Below the pieces are notes generated by a model. The model was not told the DNA's origin. It saw nothing but the letters and a program-made list of their open reading frames with translations, and made no database searches. A stretch of DNA of 64,000 nt from Neolewinella lacunae (GTDB taxonomy: Bacteria; Bacteroidota; Bacteroidia; Chitinophagales; Saprospiraceae): positions 27,681 through 91,680 of the forward strand of contig NZ_JACSIT010000083.1 of NCBI RefSeq assembly GCF_014349155.1, given 5' to 3'. A program made the position numbers and the translations under genes. This document shows, piece after piece, positions 8,442-17,587 of the stretch; position 1 is the stretch's first letter; each line of letters opens with the position of its first letter.

Positions 8442-8786
8442 TCAGAGCAAATTATTCGCATCGGGGAAAGCCACTTTGGGCTCAAAAACCAGGGCTTCTT
8501 CGGTCGTCATGTAACCATAGGCGATGATGATGACGACGTCGCCCACCTGGCAGCGGCGTGCGGCGGCCCCGTTAAGGCAGATGATGCCGGTGCCTTCCTC
8601 GCCGCGGATGGTGTAGGTTTCGATCCGTTCACCGTTGTTGTTGTTGACGATCTGCACCTTTTCGCCTTCGATGATGCCGGCGGCATCCAGCAGCTTGCCG
8701 TCGATGGTGATGGAGCCGACGTAATTGAGGTTGGCCTCAGTAACGGTGGCGCGATGAATTTTTCCTTTAAAGCGTTGAATCAGCAT
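8442..8786 (-). CDS. panD: Aspartate 1-decarboxylase proenzyme
   Basis: 114 residues, the normal PanD length. The self-cleavage site is G24-S25 in NYVGSITID; Ser25 becomes the pyruvoyl cofactor. K9 (FKGK) and Y58 of TYTIRG are at expected places. The enzyme makes beta-alanine for pantothenate. panC lies 84 bases upstream on the same strand, so both beta-alanine supply and its condensation with pantoate are encoded together. Confidence 0.96.
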   Translation of the reverse strand: MLIQRFKGKIHRATVTEANLNYVGSITIDGKLLDAAGIIEGEKVQIVNNNNGERIETYTIRGEEGTGIICLNGAAARRCQVGDVVIIIAYGYMTTEEALVFEPKVAFPDANNLL

Positions 8787-8870
8787 AATCTGACTGGGTT
8801 GGGGCGGTAAACTGTGGTATTTCGCCTACGCAAGACGGCAGCTCGCCGGGGAGAAAACGGTAATTAATGC

Positions 8871-9734
8871 TTAAGGGTTGAATGGTGCGGCCAATGCGTG
8901 GTTATCAATCAGGCGCACCGGGCCGCAACGCACGGCCGTGGCTACCACGATTTCGCGGCTCGTTTCGCCTTCGGTGTAAGGCAAAAGGGTATCGCCGTGG
9001 CAAATTTCGACGTATTCGGGGTCCAGGAGCGGATGGCGGCGGAGGCCATCCAGGGCCAGGGCTTCGAGCTGGCGGGCGGGCCAGCCCGCCCGCAGGCCGG
9101 CGACAACGGCGGCCAGGTGGCGGTTGATGGCCGGTGCGGCCTGCCGTTCGGCGGGACCCAGGCGGCGGTTGCGGCTGCTCATCGCCAGGCCGTCGGCTTC
9201 CCGGACGGTCGCCACCGCGCGCAGCACCACCCCCAAACCCAACTGGGCAATCATGGAGCGGACGACGGCCACCTGCTGGTAATCTTTTTGTCCCATCACC
9301 AGCGTGGTGGGCCGGACGATCTCCAGCAGGCGGCTCACCACCTGCGCTACGCCCGCGAAATGGCCGGGGCGGTGCGCCCCCTCCATGCGGGTGGTCAGAC
9401 TGCCGAAGTCGAGTTGCTCCGCCAGGCTCACGGCCGTGCCGGTGGGGTACACGTCTTCGACGTCGGGCAGGTACAACACCTCGCAGTCTACGCCGGCCAG
9501 CAGGGCCGCATCGGCCTCGGGCGTGCGAGGGTAGGCCTCCAAATCCGCCGCCTCGTTGAACTGTGTGGGGTTCACGAAAATGCTGCACACCACCGTCGGG
9601 TGGTCAGCGCGGGCGGCGCGCACCAGGGCCAGGTGCCCCTCGTGCAAGGCCCCCATCGTAGGTACGAAAGCGATGGGGCCCGGAGCCCGGTCTAAGTAGT
9701 CCCGCAGTGCTTCCGCGGTGGTAAATATCTGCAT
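8871..9734 (-). CDS. panC: Pantothenate synthetase
   Basis: A 287-residue nucleotidyltransferase-fold ligase. PTMGALHEGHLAL (about 25-37) carries the HxGH-type ATP motif. VNPTQFN, GQKDYQQ and the KMSKS-equivalent MSSRNRRL follow. It joins pantoate and beta-alanine using ATP. It is co-directional with panD and divergent from the glycogen-synthase-like gene. The 378-base divergent spacer holds two R1 copies. Confidence 0.96.
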   Translation of the reverse strand: MQIFTTAEALRDYLDRAPGPIAFVPTMGALHEGHLALVRAARADHPTVVCSIFVNPTQFNEAADLEAYPRTPEADAALLAGVDCEVLYLPDVEDVYPTGTAVSLAEQLDFGSLTTRMEGAHRPGHFAGVAQVVSRLLEIVRPTTLVMGQKDYQQVAVVRSMIAQLGLGVVLRAVATVREADGLAMSSRNRRLGPAERQAAPAINRHLAAVVAGLRAGWPARQLEALALDGLRRHPLLDPEYVEICHGDTLLPYTEGETSREIVVATAVRCGPVRLIDNHALAAPFNP

Positions 9735-9774
9735 TGCGAAGTGGCTCGGGTAGGTTGGGCGGGTAAGTATTTCG

Positions 9775-9849
9775 GGCGCGGCCGCAGGTGCTCCCCCCCG
9801 CCCCCCCGAAGGGGGGAGTAGGTTGGCCCCCCAACCCCCAAAGGGGGAG
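9775..9849 (+). repeat. R1 copy 2, long form with two hairpins
   Basis: GGCGCGGCCGCAGGTGC is followed by a C-run/GAA/G-run hairpin (CTCCCCCCC to GGGGGGAG) and a second hairpin (GGCCCCCCAACCCCC to AAAGGGGGAG). The same two-hairpin layout occurs in opposite orientation at 58222-58295. Open frames across it are artefacts. Confidence 0.8.
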
Positions 9850-9909
9850 CAGCGGGGGAAGTCCGGGGGCCAGCCGAGGCCTTAACCCCGCTGTTGAAAA
9901 GACGTTCGC

Positions 9910-9927
9910 GGCACCTGCGACAGCGCC
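9910..9927 (-). repeat. R1 motif copy 3
   Basis: On the minus strand it reads GGCGCTGTCGCAGGTGCC, preceded by CCAATT and followed by GCGAACGTCTTTTC, which resembles the right flank of copy 1. Confidence 0.65.
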
Positions 9928-10029
9928 CAATTGGTAAAACGAAGAAGCAAAAAGGGGCCGAAAGTGCCGAAAAACCTGGGTCGGCGGGCCGAAATGGCGG
10001 CGAAGATAGTCGGTCTCCATAATATTTCG

Positions 10030-10037
10030 TAAATTTG
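10030..10037 (+). promoter_or_regulatory. -7 promoter box (TAAATTTG)
   Basis: An exact TAnnTTTG box 75 bases before the ATG of the glycogen-synthase-like gene. Confidence 0.5.
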
Positions 10038-10112
10038 CCCCGGCTGATGCCTCGGCGGTGGTGGACAATGGTCCCGGTCCGGCGAACAACCTGAATTGAT
10101 ACCGATAGCGAT

Positions 10113-10937
10113 ATGAGTAAAAGAAAGGTGCTGATTGTCACCCAGGAAATGGAACCCTACACCGTTGCAAAGGATATTGCGACTACCGTGCGGGCCCTGG
10201 CTCCTCATCTCCAGAAGAATCAAATGGAAATCCGCGTGTTGATGCCCCGCTATGGCACCATCAACGAGCGCCGCCATCGCCTTCACGAAGTCGTTCGCCT
10301 CTCGGGCATGAACATCATCGTTGATGACAATGACTTCCCCCTCATCATCAAGGTAGCGTCGCTGCCCGATAAGGGCCTGCGTATGCAGGTGTACTTCCTG
10401 GACAACGAAGATTTTTTCAAGCGCAAGTTTGTTCACCACGACAAAGAGGGCAAGCCTTTTGCCGACAATGCCGACCGCACCGCCTTTTTCTGTAAGGGCG
10501 TCATCGAGACGGTCAAAAAATTTGGTTGGCCGCCCGACATTATCCACTGCCACGGCTGGATGACGAGCCTCATCCCTTTCTATCTCCGCACGGCTTACAG
10601 CACGGAACCGCTCTTTGCGGACAGCAAGATCGTCTACAGCCTCTACCAGAGTGAGGCGGAGGAGCACATTGCGACCGACTTCCCCAACAAGGCCAGCATC
10701 AACGCCCTTTCGGCCGAAGACCTGGCGCCCTACATGCACGAAGGCAAGCCCGACCTGCACGGCGGTGCCATCAAATTTGCCGATGCGGTGATCAAGGGCT
10801 CCACGGAGCTGAGCGCCCACAACGAAAGTTTGCTGGCGGCGGCGGAAGTGCCCGTCCTCGACGTCCAGGGCGAAGATGCCCCGGCGGCCAGTCTGGATTT
10901 CTACTTCAGCCTGCTCGAAGAAGAGGTGGTGAAATAG
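10113..10937 (+). CDS. Glycogen/starch synthase N-terminal-domain protein
   Basis: 274 residues matching only the N-terminal GT5 Rossmann domain of glycogen synthase (VLMPRYGTINERRH, FPLIIKVASLPDKG, FKRKFVHHD, PDIIHCHGWMTSLIPFYL, SKIVYSLYQ). The C-terminal catalytic half is absent, since normal GlgA is about 480 residues. The N-terminal KxGGLaD substrate motif is replaced (EPYTVAKDIATT), so activity as a glucosyltransferase is doubtful. Such short forms are typical of Bacteroidota, placed between panC and a DUF4270 gene as here. The function is unknown; it is not a truncation event because flanks and length are conserved in the group. Confidence 0.85.
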   Translation: MSKRKVLIVTQEMEPYTVAKDIATTVRALAPHLQKNQMEIRVLMPRYGTINERRHRLHEVVRLSGMNIIVDDNDFPLIIKVASLPDKGLRMQVYFLDNEDFFKRKFVHHDKEGKPFADNADRTAFFCKGVIETVKKFGWPPDIIHCHGWMTSLIPFYLRTAYSTEPLFADSKIVYSLYQSEAEEHIATDFPNKASINALSAEDLAPYMHEGKPDLHGGAIKFADAVIKGSTELSAHNESLLAAAEVPVLDVQGEDAPAASLDFYFSLLEEEVVK

Positions 10938-11012
10938 CGGTGTAATTACCGGGCCGCAGCAAAAAACCAGCGGCGATACCAACCTTAAGGCCCACCACCG
11001 GGGTCTATTAGC

Positions 11013-11050
11013 AAAAATCCTTCCTTCGCTCCGGTGGGGGAAGGATTTTT
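11013..11050 (+). terminator. Intrinsic terminator after the glycogen-synthase-like gene
   Basis: A perfect 12-bp stem, AAAAATCCTTCC (11013-11024) with GGAAGGATTTTT (11039-11050). The A-run on one side and T-run on the other let it work in either direction. Confidence 0.75.
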
Positions 11051-11194
11051 AAGCGCAAGTCGGGCGGTTTACCCGGCTCCGCTGCCGCTGCTCCGGTGGC
11101 GGTCGTTTCCATTCTTTAACCTGTCTTTACCCCTAACCGGCCTCCTGACTTTTGGTGCGGCTCCGGTGTGTTCCCTTCCCCAATACCAACGACG

Positions 11195-12589
11195 ATGACT
11201 AAGTATCTCTTTTTTGCGGCGGCTGCCCTGATCTTGCTGCAGAGTGCCTGCACCGACCCCATCACGGTAGGCTCCGACCTCCTGGCGGGCGACCGGGCCG
11301 AGTTGGGGCAGACGGTGGACATCACGTTCACCACCCGCGTAGTGCCCGACGATAGTTTGCTGACTTACGATGCCAGCAGCAACTCGGCCGTCGGGACGTT
11401 CAACTTTGGGCATCTCAGCGACCCCTTCGCGGGGGAATGGATCCACAGTGTTTACATCATCCCCGAACTTAACCGCCGCCAGAGCACCGGCCTGATTGAC
11501 GTGCCAGCGTTTGCCCTGCGCCCTGAGGTGTTGGTAGATTCCGTGGTCTTGCTCCTTCCGATTGACACAGCGCAGGCCCTTTATGGCCCGGGGCGTCTTT
11601 TCCCCTACCGGCTCAACCAATTGGCGGGGGCGGTCGATCAATCCCGTGATTACGATTCCAACGTCAGCTTTCCCCGGGGCTTCAACGAGCTCAACCGGGA
11701 GAATGTGTTTCTGGCCACGCGCGAGCCACGGCTGCTTTACGACACGATCATCGCCAGGGGTGCAGACTCTTCGCGGTACAACTTTCCGCACGTACGTATT
11801 CCTCTGGACCAGCAGTTTGTGGACCAGCTGAACCTAAGGGACGCCAGCACCTTTGAGAGCGATACTACCTTCTGGGAATTTCTGGCGGGTTTTCAATTAG
11901 AGCCAACGGAAGTGACGAATGCTTTGCTAAAGCTACAGCCCTTACCTGCGCGAGCGGGTGAAATTCCCTTCGCAGGTTTGTACTTCTTCTACCCCGATAC
12001 GCTCGACCAGCGGCCCACCTTTTACCGGGCACCGCTTTCGCTTTCGCTGCCGCGCTACGAGCGCAACTACGCGGGGTCTTTGGCGGGTGATTTGCTGTTA
12101 CAGGGCGTCAACAACGAACGAACGTTCCTCGGCGGCCAGGCCAGCCTGATGACGGAGATCAATTTCCCCGATCTGACGAGCCTCGAAGACGTGGTGATCA
12201 ACCAGGCCGAAATCAAGCTGTACCTGGAAGACGTGGCGGGCTACGATTACGCAGACTACCCCTATCCTACCTTCATTGCACTGTACTACCGCGACGGAAG
12301 TGGAAACCTGACGCCTATTCTCGACCGGCAACTGCTGGGCAACCCGAACAGCAACCTTGCCATCCGGCAGTTTTTGGGTGGAAACCCCCAGGAAGACGAA
12401 GAGGGGAACATTTTTTACCTCCCCCGCTTCTCGGTACACCTGCAGCGGATGATCGACGGAACGGTGCCTTCCACCATTTACGCGCGGGTAGTGCCCATCG
12501 ACCGCGACCCGAGCCGGGCGGTACTGGCTGGGCCCGAGGCAAGCGTCCGGCCCGCTACGGTGAAGGTGACTTTTACTAAGCTGGACTAG
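11195..12589 (+). CDS. DUF4270 lipoprotein
   Basis: A 464-residue lipoprotein. Its signal peptide ends in the lipobox LQSAC (lipidated C19), followed by DPITVGSDLLAGD, the conserved opening of DUF4270. The body is beta-rich with repeated VDSVVLLLPI- and INQAEIKLYLE-type strands. It is probably surface exposed, and the function of the family is unknown. ATG 11195 is chosen over GTG 11168 because it gives a compact signal peptide. It lies between the glycogen-synthase-like gene and glmS, the usual Bacteroidota neighbours. Confidence 0.85.
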   Translation: MTKYLFFAAAALILLQSACTDPITVGSDLLAGDRAELGQTVDITFTTRVVPDDSLLTYDASSNSAVGTFNFGHLSDPFAGEWIHSVYIIPELNRRQSTGLIDVPAFALRPEVLVDSVVLLLPIDTAQALYGPGRLFPYRLNQLAGAVDQSRDYDSNVSFPRGFNELNRENVFLATREPRLLYDTIIARGADSSRYNFPHVRIPLDQQFVDQLNLRDASTFESDTTFWEFLAGFQLEPTEVTNALLKLQPLPARAGEIPFAGLYFFYPDTLDQRPTFYRAPLSLSLPRYERNYAGSLAGDLLLQGVNNERTFLGGQASLMTEINFPDLTSLEDVVINQAEIKLYLEDVAGYDYADYPYPTFIALYYRDGSGNLTPILDRQLLGNPNSNLAIRQFLGGNPQEDEEGNIFYLPRFSVHLQRMIDGTVPSTIYARVVPIDRDPSRAVLAGPEASVRPATVKVTFTKLD

Positions 12590-12763
12590 TCTATAGGTAC
12601 AGGTTTGGACAGCTTGGTTTCGCTTGGGACAAACTAAGCAGTAAAACAAGGCGTTTGCTTAGGTGGGCTGAGACTTTGGCCTCAATTGCCCGGCCCGGAC
12701 TACCCGTTCACCGAGGGCTCCTGCTGGCTGCTGCCCTCCTTTTTATTATTAAGCATTCAATTT

Positions 12764-14605
12764 ATGTGTGGAATTGTAGGTTACATCGGCCATCGTCAGG
12801 CGGATGAACTCATCATTAAAGGTCTGGAACGGCTGGAGTACCGTGGATACGACAGTGCGGGCCTGGCCATCATCAACCAGGACGGCCTGGCCATCCACAA
12901 AAAGGCGGGTAAAGTAAAGGCGCTTCGCAAACTGCTGAGCACGGAAGACACCAGCGGCACCATCGGCATCGGGCACACCCGCTGGGCCACCCACGGGGAA
13001 CCCAACGACCGCAATGCCCACCCCCACACGGGCGGGAAAAACCGCCTGGCCCTGGTCCATAATGGCATCATTGAGAACTACGCCGTCCTGAAAAGCGCCC
13101 TCATTGCCGAGGGGCACCACTTCACGAGCGACACCGATACGGAAGTGTTGGTCCACCTGATCGAAGAAATCCAGCGGGAGGGCGACCTGGCCCTGGACGA
13201 GGCCGTCCGCCTGGCCCTCAACCGGGTAGAGGGAGCCTACGCCATTGCGGTGATTGACCGGGAGAACCCAACCATGCTGGTAGGCGCACGCAAGGCCAGT
13301 CCGCTGGTCGTCGGCATCGGCGAAGGGGAGTTTTTCATCGGTTCTGATGCTTCGCCGTTCCTGGACAGCACCAAACGGGTGGTGTACCTGGACGACAACC
13401 AGATTGCGTCCATCTCCCTGGAGCACGGATTGCAACTGCGGAATAAGGACAACGTGACGCAGCCAGCCTTTATCCAGGAGCTCGACCTCCACATCGAAGC
13501 GCTGGAGAAAGAGGGTTACGACCACTTCATGCTCAAAGAAATCTACGAGCAACCGAAGACCATCCTGGACGCGATGCGGGGGCGGATCAGCAGCAAAGAA
13601 AGCCGCGTCATCCTGCGGGGCATGGAAGAGTACGCCAACCGCTTCGTGCGGGCCAACCGGATCATCATCGTGGCGTGCGGGACGAGCTACCACTCGGGCC
13701 TCATCGGGGAGTACCTGATTGAGGACCTGGCCCGGATCCCCGTGGAGGTAGAGTACGCCAGCGAATTCCGCTACCGCAACCCCATCATCAACGAGCACGA
13801 CGTGGTTATTGCCATCAGCCAAAGCGGCGAGACGGCCGATACCCTGGCTGCGCTGGAGCTGGCCAAGAGCAAGGGTGCCCTGATTTACGGCATTGTCAAC
13901 AGCGTTGGCTCCAGCATTGCGCGGCTGACGGATGCGGGCAGCTACATCCACTGTGGCCCCGAGATTGGGGTGGCCAGCACCAAGGCCTTTACCGGGCAGG
14001 TGACGGTACTGACGCTGCTGGCCCTCAGCCTGGCCCGCAAGCTGAGCACCATCAGCAACACCTATTTCCAGACGCTGCTGAGTGAGCTGGAGCTGATCCC
14101 CCAGAAAGTGGAGGAAACGCTCAAATCCAGCGACCACATCAAGTACATCGCCAAGGAAATCAAAGGCCACCACAATGCCTTGTACCTGGGCCGGGGCTAT
14201 AACTTCCCCGTAGCGTTGGAAGGTGCCCTGAAGTTGAAAGAAATCAGCTACATCCACGCCGAGGGTTACCCCGCAGCGGAGATGAAGCACGGTCCCATTG
14301 CACTGATTGACGAAAACATGCCGGTGATTGTGACGGCGACCAACCGTTCGGCGTACGAGAAGATCGTGAGCAACGTCCAGGAAGTGGTTGCGCGCAAGGG
14401 GCGGGTGATTGCCATCGTCAACAAGGGCGAGCAGGCCATTACCAGGATTGCCGACCACGTGATTGAGATACCGGACACGGAAGAGCCGTTTTCGCCCCTG
14501 CTTTCGGTCATTCCGCTGCAACTGCTGAGCTACTATATTGCCGTAGAATTGGGTAAAAACGTAGACCAGCCCCGGAATCTGGCCAAATCGGTGACGGTAG
14601 AATAG
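12764..14605 (+). CDS. glmS: Glutamine-fructose-6-phosphate aminotransferase
   Basis: 613 residues starting MCGIVGYIG; C2 is the glutaminase nucleophile exposed by Met removal. The glutaminase domain carries GHTRWATHG and HNGIIEN. Two SIS domains follow (CGTSYHSG, SQSGETADT, then AEGYPAAEMKHGP). The C-terminus LAKSVTVE closes the active site. It makes glucosamine-6-phosphate for peptidoglycan and LPS. ATG 12764 is fixed by Cys2; longer in-frame starts would bury it. No glmS ribozyme is visible upstream. Confidence 0.97.
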   Translation: MCGIVGYIGHRQADELIIKGLERLEYRGYDSAGLAIINQDGLAIHKKAGKVKALRKLLSTEDTSGTIGIGHTRWATHGEPNDRNAHPHTGGKNRLALVHNGIIENYAVLKSALIAEGHHFTSDTDTEVLVHLIEEIQREGDLALDEAVRLALNRVEGAYAIAVIDRENPTMLVGARKASPLVVGIGEGEFFIGSDASPFLDSTKRVVYLDDNQIASISLEHGLQLRNKDNVTQPAFIQELDLHIEALEKEGYDHFMLKEIYEQPKTILDAMRGRISSKESRVILRGMEEYANRFVRANRIIIVACGTSYHSGLIGEYLIEDLARIPVEVEYASEFRYRNPIINEHDVVIAISQSGETADTLAALELAKSKGALIYGIVNSVGSSIARLTDAGSYIHCGPEIGVASTKAFTGQVTVLTLLALSLARKLSTISNTYFQTLLSELELIPQKVEETLKSSDHIKYIAKEIKGHHNALYLGRGYNFPVALEGALKLKEISYIHAEGYPAAEMKHGPIALIDENMPVIVTATNRSAYEKIVSNVQEVVARKGRVIAIVNKGEQAITRIADHVIEIPDTEEPFSPLLSVIPLQLLSYYIAVELGKNVDQPRNLAKSVTVE

Positions 14606-14667
14606 CGCCAGGGGAGGCCGCAGTTGGGGGCGGAGACCTTTGCGACGGACATTGCTGTTCAAGGCGC

Positions 14668-14675
14668 TATCTTTG
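14668..14675 (+). promoter_or_regulatory. -7 promoter box (TATCTTTG) merging into an R1 motif
   Basis: An exact TAnnTTTG box about 105 bases before the DUF4290 gene. Its final G is the first base of R1 copy 4, so the transcription start would fall inside the repeat. Confidence 0.5.
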
Positions 14676-14691
14676 CACCTGCGTCCGCGCC
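14675..14691 (-). repeat. R1 motif copy 4
   Basis: On the minus strand it reads GGCGCGGACGCAGGTGC. It overlaps the promoter box just described. Confidence 0.7.
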
Positions 14692-14779
14692 CCACTGGGC
14701 AAAAATTGTAAATGTAGTGGCTGCCGCCCAGCGGAGAGCGCCACTAAAAAAAGACGCCAGTCTAAAAAAAGACTAAGCT

Positions 14780-15505
14780 ATGGAATGGGATATTGCCTAT
14801 AACACCACCCAGGAGGAACTGATTTTCAGTGAGTACGGCCGTGCGGTGCAGGAACTGCTGCGCAACGCCAACAACGTGGAAGACGACGACGAGCGGCAGG
14901 CTTACGTGGAACGCGTGATCAAGCTGATGCTGCAGATGCAGCCCGGCATCAAGACGCAGGATAAGTACGAGGAGCGGCTGTGGCGCCACGCCTTTCAGAT
15001 TGCGGGTGAGCCCCTCAAAGTACAGCTGCCCGAGGGCGTAACGCTGGAGCCGGCGACGGAAGAAAAAGAACTGGAGCCCCTGCCCTACCCCGAATCTACG
15101 GTACGGATGCGGCACTACGGGCAGCACGTGCAAGACCTGATCAAGGCCGCCATGGCGATGGAAGATGGCCCAGAACGGGACCTGGCGACGTACACCGCAG
15201 CCTACTACATGAAAATAGCGCTGAGCAGCTGGGACCAGGGGAAATTTGTCAACGAAGACATGATCCGCAAGGACCTGTACGAGTTGAGCGAGCGCAAGCT
15301 GGTGTTGCCGCCCGATGCCAAGCTGGGCGAACCCGGCCCCAACCAGCCGGCGCAGCACGACGACAAAAAGAAGAAAAAGAAAAGCAAAAACCGGAGCATG
15401 AAGCAGACGATCCAGCCGCCCCAGGTTTCGCGCCCGACGGGTGGCCACACGGGTGGCGGCGGCGGTGGCAGCAAAAGCCGCAACCGGAATAAGCGGCGGC
15501 GGTAG
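14780..15505 (+). CDS. DUF4290 protein with basic Gly/Lys/Arg tail
   Basis: A 241-residue cytoplasmic protein. The first 185 residues match DUF4290 (WDIAYNTTQEELIFSEYGR at the N-terminus; PYPESTVRMRHYG). The last 50 residues are low-complexity and very basic (KKKKKKSKN, HTGGGGGGSKSRNRNKRRR), which suggests nucleic-acid contact. The family is Bacteroidota-restricted with unknown function, commonly near murA or glmS. It follows glmS here but has its own promoter. Confidence 0.85.
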   Translation: MEWDIAYNTTQEELIFSEYGRAVQELLRNANNVEDDDERQAYVERVIKLMLQMQPGIKTQDKYEERLWRHAFQIAGEPLKVQLPEGVTLEPATEEKELEPLPYPESTVRMRHYGQHVQDLIKAAMAMEDGPERDLATYTAAYYMKIALSSWDQGKFVNEDMIRKDLYELSERKLVLPPDAKLGEPGPNQPAQHDDKKKKKKSKNRSMKQTIQPPQVSRPTGGHTGGGGGGSKSRNRNKRRR

Positions 15506-15691
15506 GGAGTTGCGGCGGGCGCAAGCACAATTTCTCCGTTAGCGGCCGTCCTTGCGCAAGCTCCTAGTGCTTGATACCCTATGCTCACACAAAGACCCAT
15601 CCGGACGGACCGTAAGAGGAAAGGGAAAGTAGTCCCGGTGGGCAGCTACCTAAAAAGGAAGTCCTTACCTCACCCACCAATCCACCTCCTC

Positions 15692-16240
15692 ATGAAAAAA
15701 ACCTGCACCAGCCTCTTCCTACTCCTTTTCCTGGCCTGGAATCTGGGCGCACAAACGGAGGCCGACTACATAAAGGCCCTGGGCCAACACCTGCAAGGGC
15801 AGACGGAACACGCAGTGGAAAACGGACGGGTGGATATCCTGACTGCTACCCACGCCATTGAAGTGGAATGGGCAACGAAGTGGAAAAACAGCATCGGGCA
15901 GGCGCTTTGGTACAGCCTACAGACCAACAAGAAAGCGGGCATCATTTTGCTGCTCAAGGAGCCCAAAGATTACGCGCAGGTCATTCGCCTGGGGAGTACT
16001 TTGCGCTATGCGGGGCTCGGGGAGCAGGTTAAAGTCTGGGTTTACCCCAACGATTTCCCGGGCCTGCAGGTGGCTCCGCCATCAGTGTCCCCCAACGCCG
16101 ACCCCAGCCTCACGCACTGGCTGAATCTGAATTCCCAGAAACGGCATAACGCCAAATGCACCAGCAACTACGGGCGTACCAGCAACGGCCGTTATTGCCG
16201 GGCCGATGAGGGAGTTGCCTGCGGGATTTGCGGCGGTTAG
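15692..16240 (+). CDS. Secreted small protein with PD-(D/E)XK-like core
   Basis: 182 residues. An N-terminal signal peptide (MKKTCTSLFLLLFLAWNLGAQ) is followed by a region resembling a PD-(D/E)XK nuclease-type core: GRVDIL, then IEVEWATKWK and GQALWYSL. The C-terminus is a short Cys-rich tail (CTSNYGRTSNGRYC, CGICGG). The nuclease assignment is an inference from the D...ExE...K pattern. ATG 15692 is preferred over 15581 because it gives a clean signal peptide. It stands alone. Confidence 0.6.
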   Translation: MKKTCTSLFLLLFLAWNLGAQTEADYIKALGQHLQGQTEHAVENGRVDILTATHAIEVEWATKWKNSIGQALWYSLQTNKKAGIILLLKEPKDYAQVIRLGSTLRYAGLGEQVKVWVYPNDFPGLQVAPPSVSPNADPSLTHWLNLNSQKRHNAKCTSNYGRTSNGRYCRADEGVACGICGG

Positions 16241-16290
16241 CTGGCGGTAATACGTCAAAACCGCAGGAAAAATGCCCGCCCAGAGCGCGC

Positions 16291-16812
16291 TCAGACCTTC
16301 ATGGCAACGTTGGATAGCACTGGCGTGGCGGCGCTGGCTGCTTTTTTGATGATGGCGACATCGCCGGTGGTTTCCAGGATGATCATGTCTACGCCGTCTA
16401 AGGTAGAAAAACCTTGCTGGCGGGCGGCGCTGTAGATTTCCTCTTTCGTCAGCCGCTCCTTTTTCATGGCGGACTCCACAAAACTCCCCTGGTAAAAAAT
16501 CAGGTTCGGGCGGCTGGTGATCAGGGTTTTTACGGCTTTTATGCGGACGGAGAGCCAGGTCAACAGGAATTGTAAACCAATAAAGATCAGCATTGCCATG
16601 ACGCCATTGACGAGGGGAACACTCTTATTGAGGGCAACACTGGCCAGTACCGAGCCCAGGGCAACGGTTACTACGAAATCAAAGGCATTCATTTTTGCCA
16701 AAGTGCGTTTGCCGGAAGCCCGCAGCAAAACCACCATGGCTGCGTAGGCCAGAGGAGTAGTGAGGACCACTTTGAGAAGACCTTCCCAACTGTCGAACCA
16801 GAAGTTTTCCAT
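16291..16812 (-). CDS. DUF421 (YetF-like) membrane protein
   Basis: 173 residues. Three hydrophobic segments lie in the N-terminal half (about 14-32, 43-60, 66-86). A cytoplasmic DUF421 domain follows with SRPNLIFYQG, RLTKEEIYSAARQQG and VDMIILETTGD. The family is widespread, with poorly known function. It stands alone on the minus strand. Confidence 0.85.
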   Translation of the reverse strand: MENFWFDSWEGLLKVVLTTPLAYAAMVVLLRASGKRTLAKMNAFDFVVTVALGSVLASVALNKSVPLVNGVMAMLIFIGLQFLLTWLSVRIKAVKTLITSRPNLIFYQGSFVESAMKKERLTKEEIYSAARQQGFSTLDGVDMIILETTGDVAIIKKAASAATPVLSNVAMKV

Positions 16813-16984
16813 AGACTGCGACGCTTTAATTGAATGGCCAGTACAGAATTCTGCAGTGGGCGCAGCGTGGAACTTTTGCGCTCCGGTAGTGTGCCCTCAG
16901 GTACTACGGAAGGCGTAGCCAATTGTTCGTTGTGGGGTGGGGCCAGCCCACGCTGGGCCGCTTTGAAGGCCTGGGTGGCGGCCA

Positions 16985-17056
16985 TCAGCTTGGCAAGTTG
17001 AGTTCTTCGGCGACGTAGGCTTCGGTGATGCGGAGTATTTCCTGGGGTGCGATCAT
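16985..17056 (-). CDS. Possible 23-residue peptide coupled to the MCE gene
   Basis: A tiny frame whose ATG overlaps the stop of the MCE lipoprotein gene as ATGA (17053-17056). It encodes MIAPQEILRITEAYVAEEL followed by four residues and a stop. The tight overlap and amphipathic composition hint at a coupled peptide or the surviving start of a decayed gene. I cannot match it to a family, and 16813-16984 shows no continuation. Confidence 0.25.
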   Translation of the reverse strand: MIAPQEILRITEAYVAEELNLPS

Positions 17057-17541
17057 TCGTTTTTATTCCATTTTTCCAGGTTGTTATTCAGCCGCCGGAT
17101 TTCGATCAGTAGTGAGTCTTGGTTGGAGGGCCTGGTAAAACCCTCCAAGACATCTTTCAAAAATGTTGACAAGGTATCGGAACCAAATAAACTCGGGCCT
17201 GCAAATACCAGCAAGGTATCTCCAGACGCGATCATCTCCTTCTCCGTTCCTAGCTCAACCATAAGCTCTACTTCGCCCAGCAGACCCACACTACCAAGTT
17301 GAAATTTTGAGTCAAGGGGCAATACTGGTTCTTTCTGAAGTTGCAGTTCCAAGACGACCTGACCTCGAGGACTTAAAGCGATATCATCTATCTGCCCTAT
17401 TTCAATGCCGTGGAGGGTTACGGGAGTTTCCACCCGAAGTCCGCCCACCTCATCTGCTACCAAGTAAATGGTGTTCACCTCGTTTTTACACGAGTAAAAA
17501 AGACTGGCCAAAATCAGGGCAAACAAAAAATATTTTCTCAT
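17053..17541 (-). CDS. MCE-domain (MlaD-like) lipoprotein
   Basis: 162 residues. The signal peptide ends in a lipobox (LFYSC, C17). A single MCE domain follows (TIYLVADEVGGLRVETPVTLHGIEIGQI in the family pattern, about 24-95), then a charged helix (about 130-160). MCE proteins bind and pass lipids between membranes, usually with an ABC permease and ATPase. Neither is adjacent, and the helix is much shorter than in typical MlaD-like proteins. Confidence 0.75.
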   Translation of the reverse strand: MRKYFLFALILASLFYSCKNEVNTIYLVADEVGGLRVETPVTLHGIEIGQIDDIALSPRGQVVLELQLQKEPVLPLDSKFQLGSVGLLGEVELMVELGTEKEMIASGDTLLVFAGPSLFGSDTLSTFLKDVLEGFTRPSNQDSLLIEIRRLNNNLEKWNKNE

Positions 17542-17587
17542 CGAATGGCAATTTTAGTCAAGTACTCAAAAGCAAAAGCCACCTCAT

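Noticed and set aside
9604..10141. Two minus-strand frames over the panC/glycogen-synthase spacer
   Set aside because: They are translations of the R1 repeat and its hairpins (Pro/Gly-rich runs).
12749..14695. 648-codon open frame on the minus strand opposite glmS
   Set aside because: Antisense shadow of a GC-rich gene; its residues show no family motif while the plus strand is unmistakably GlmS.
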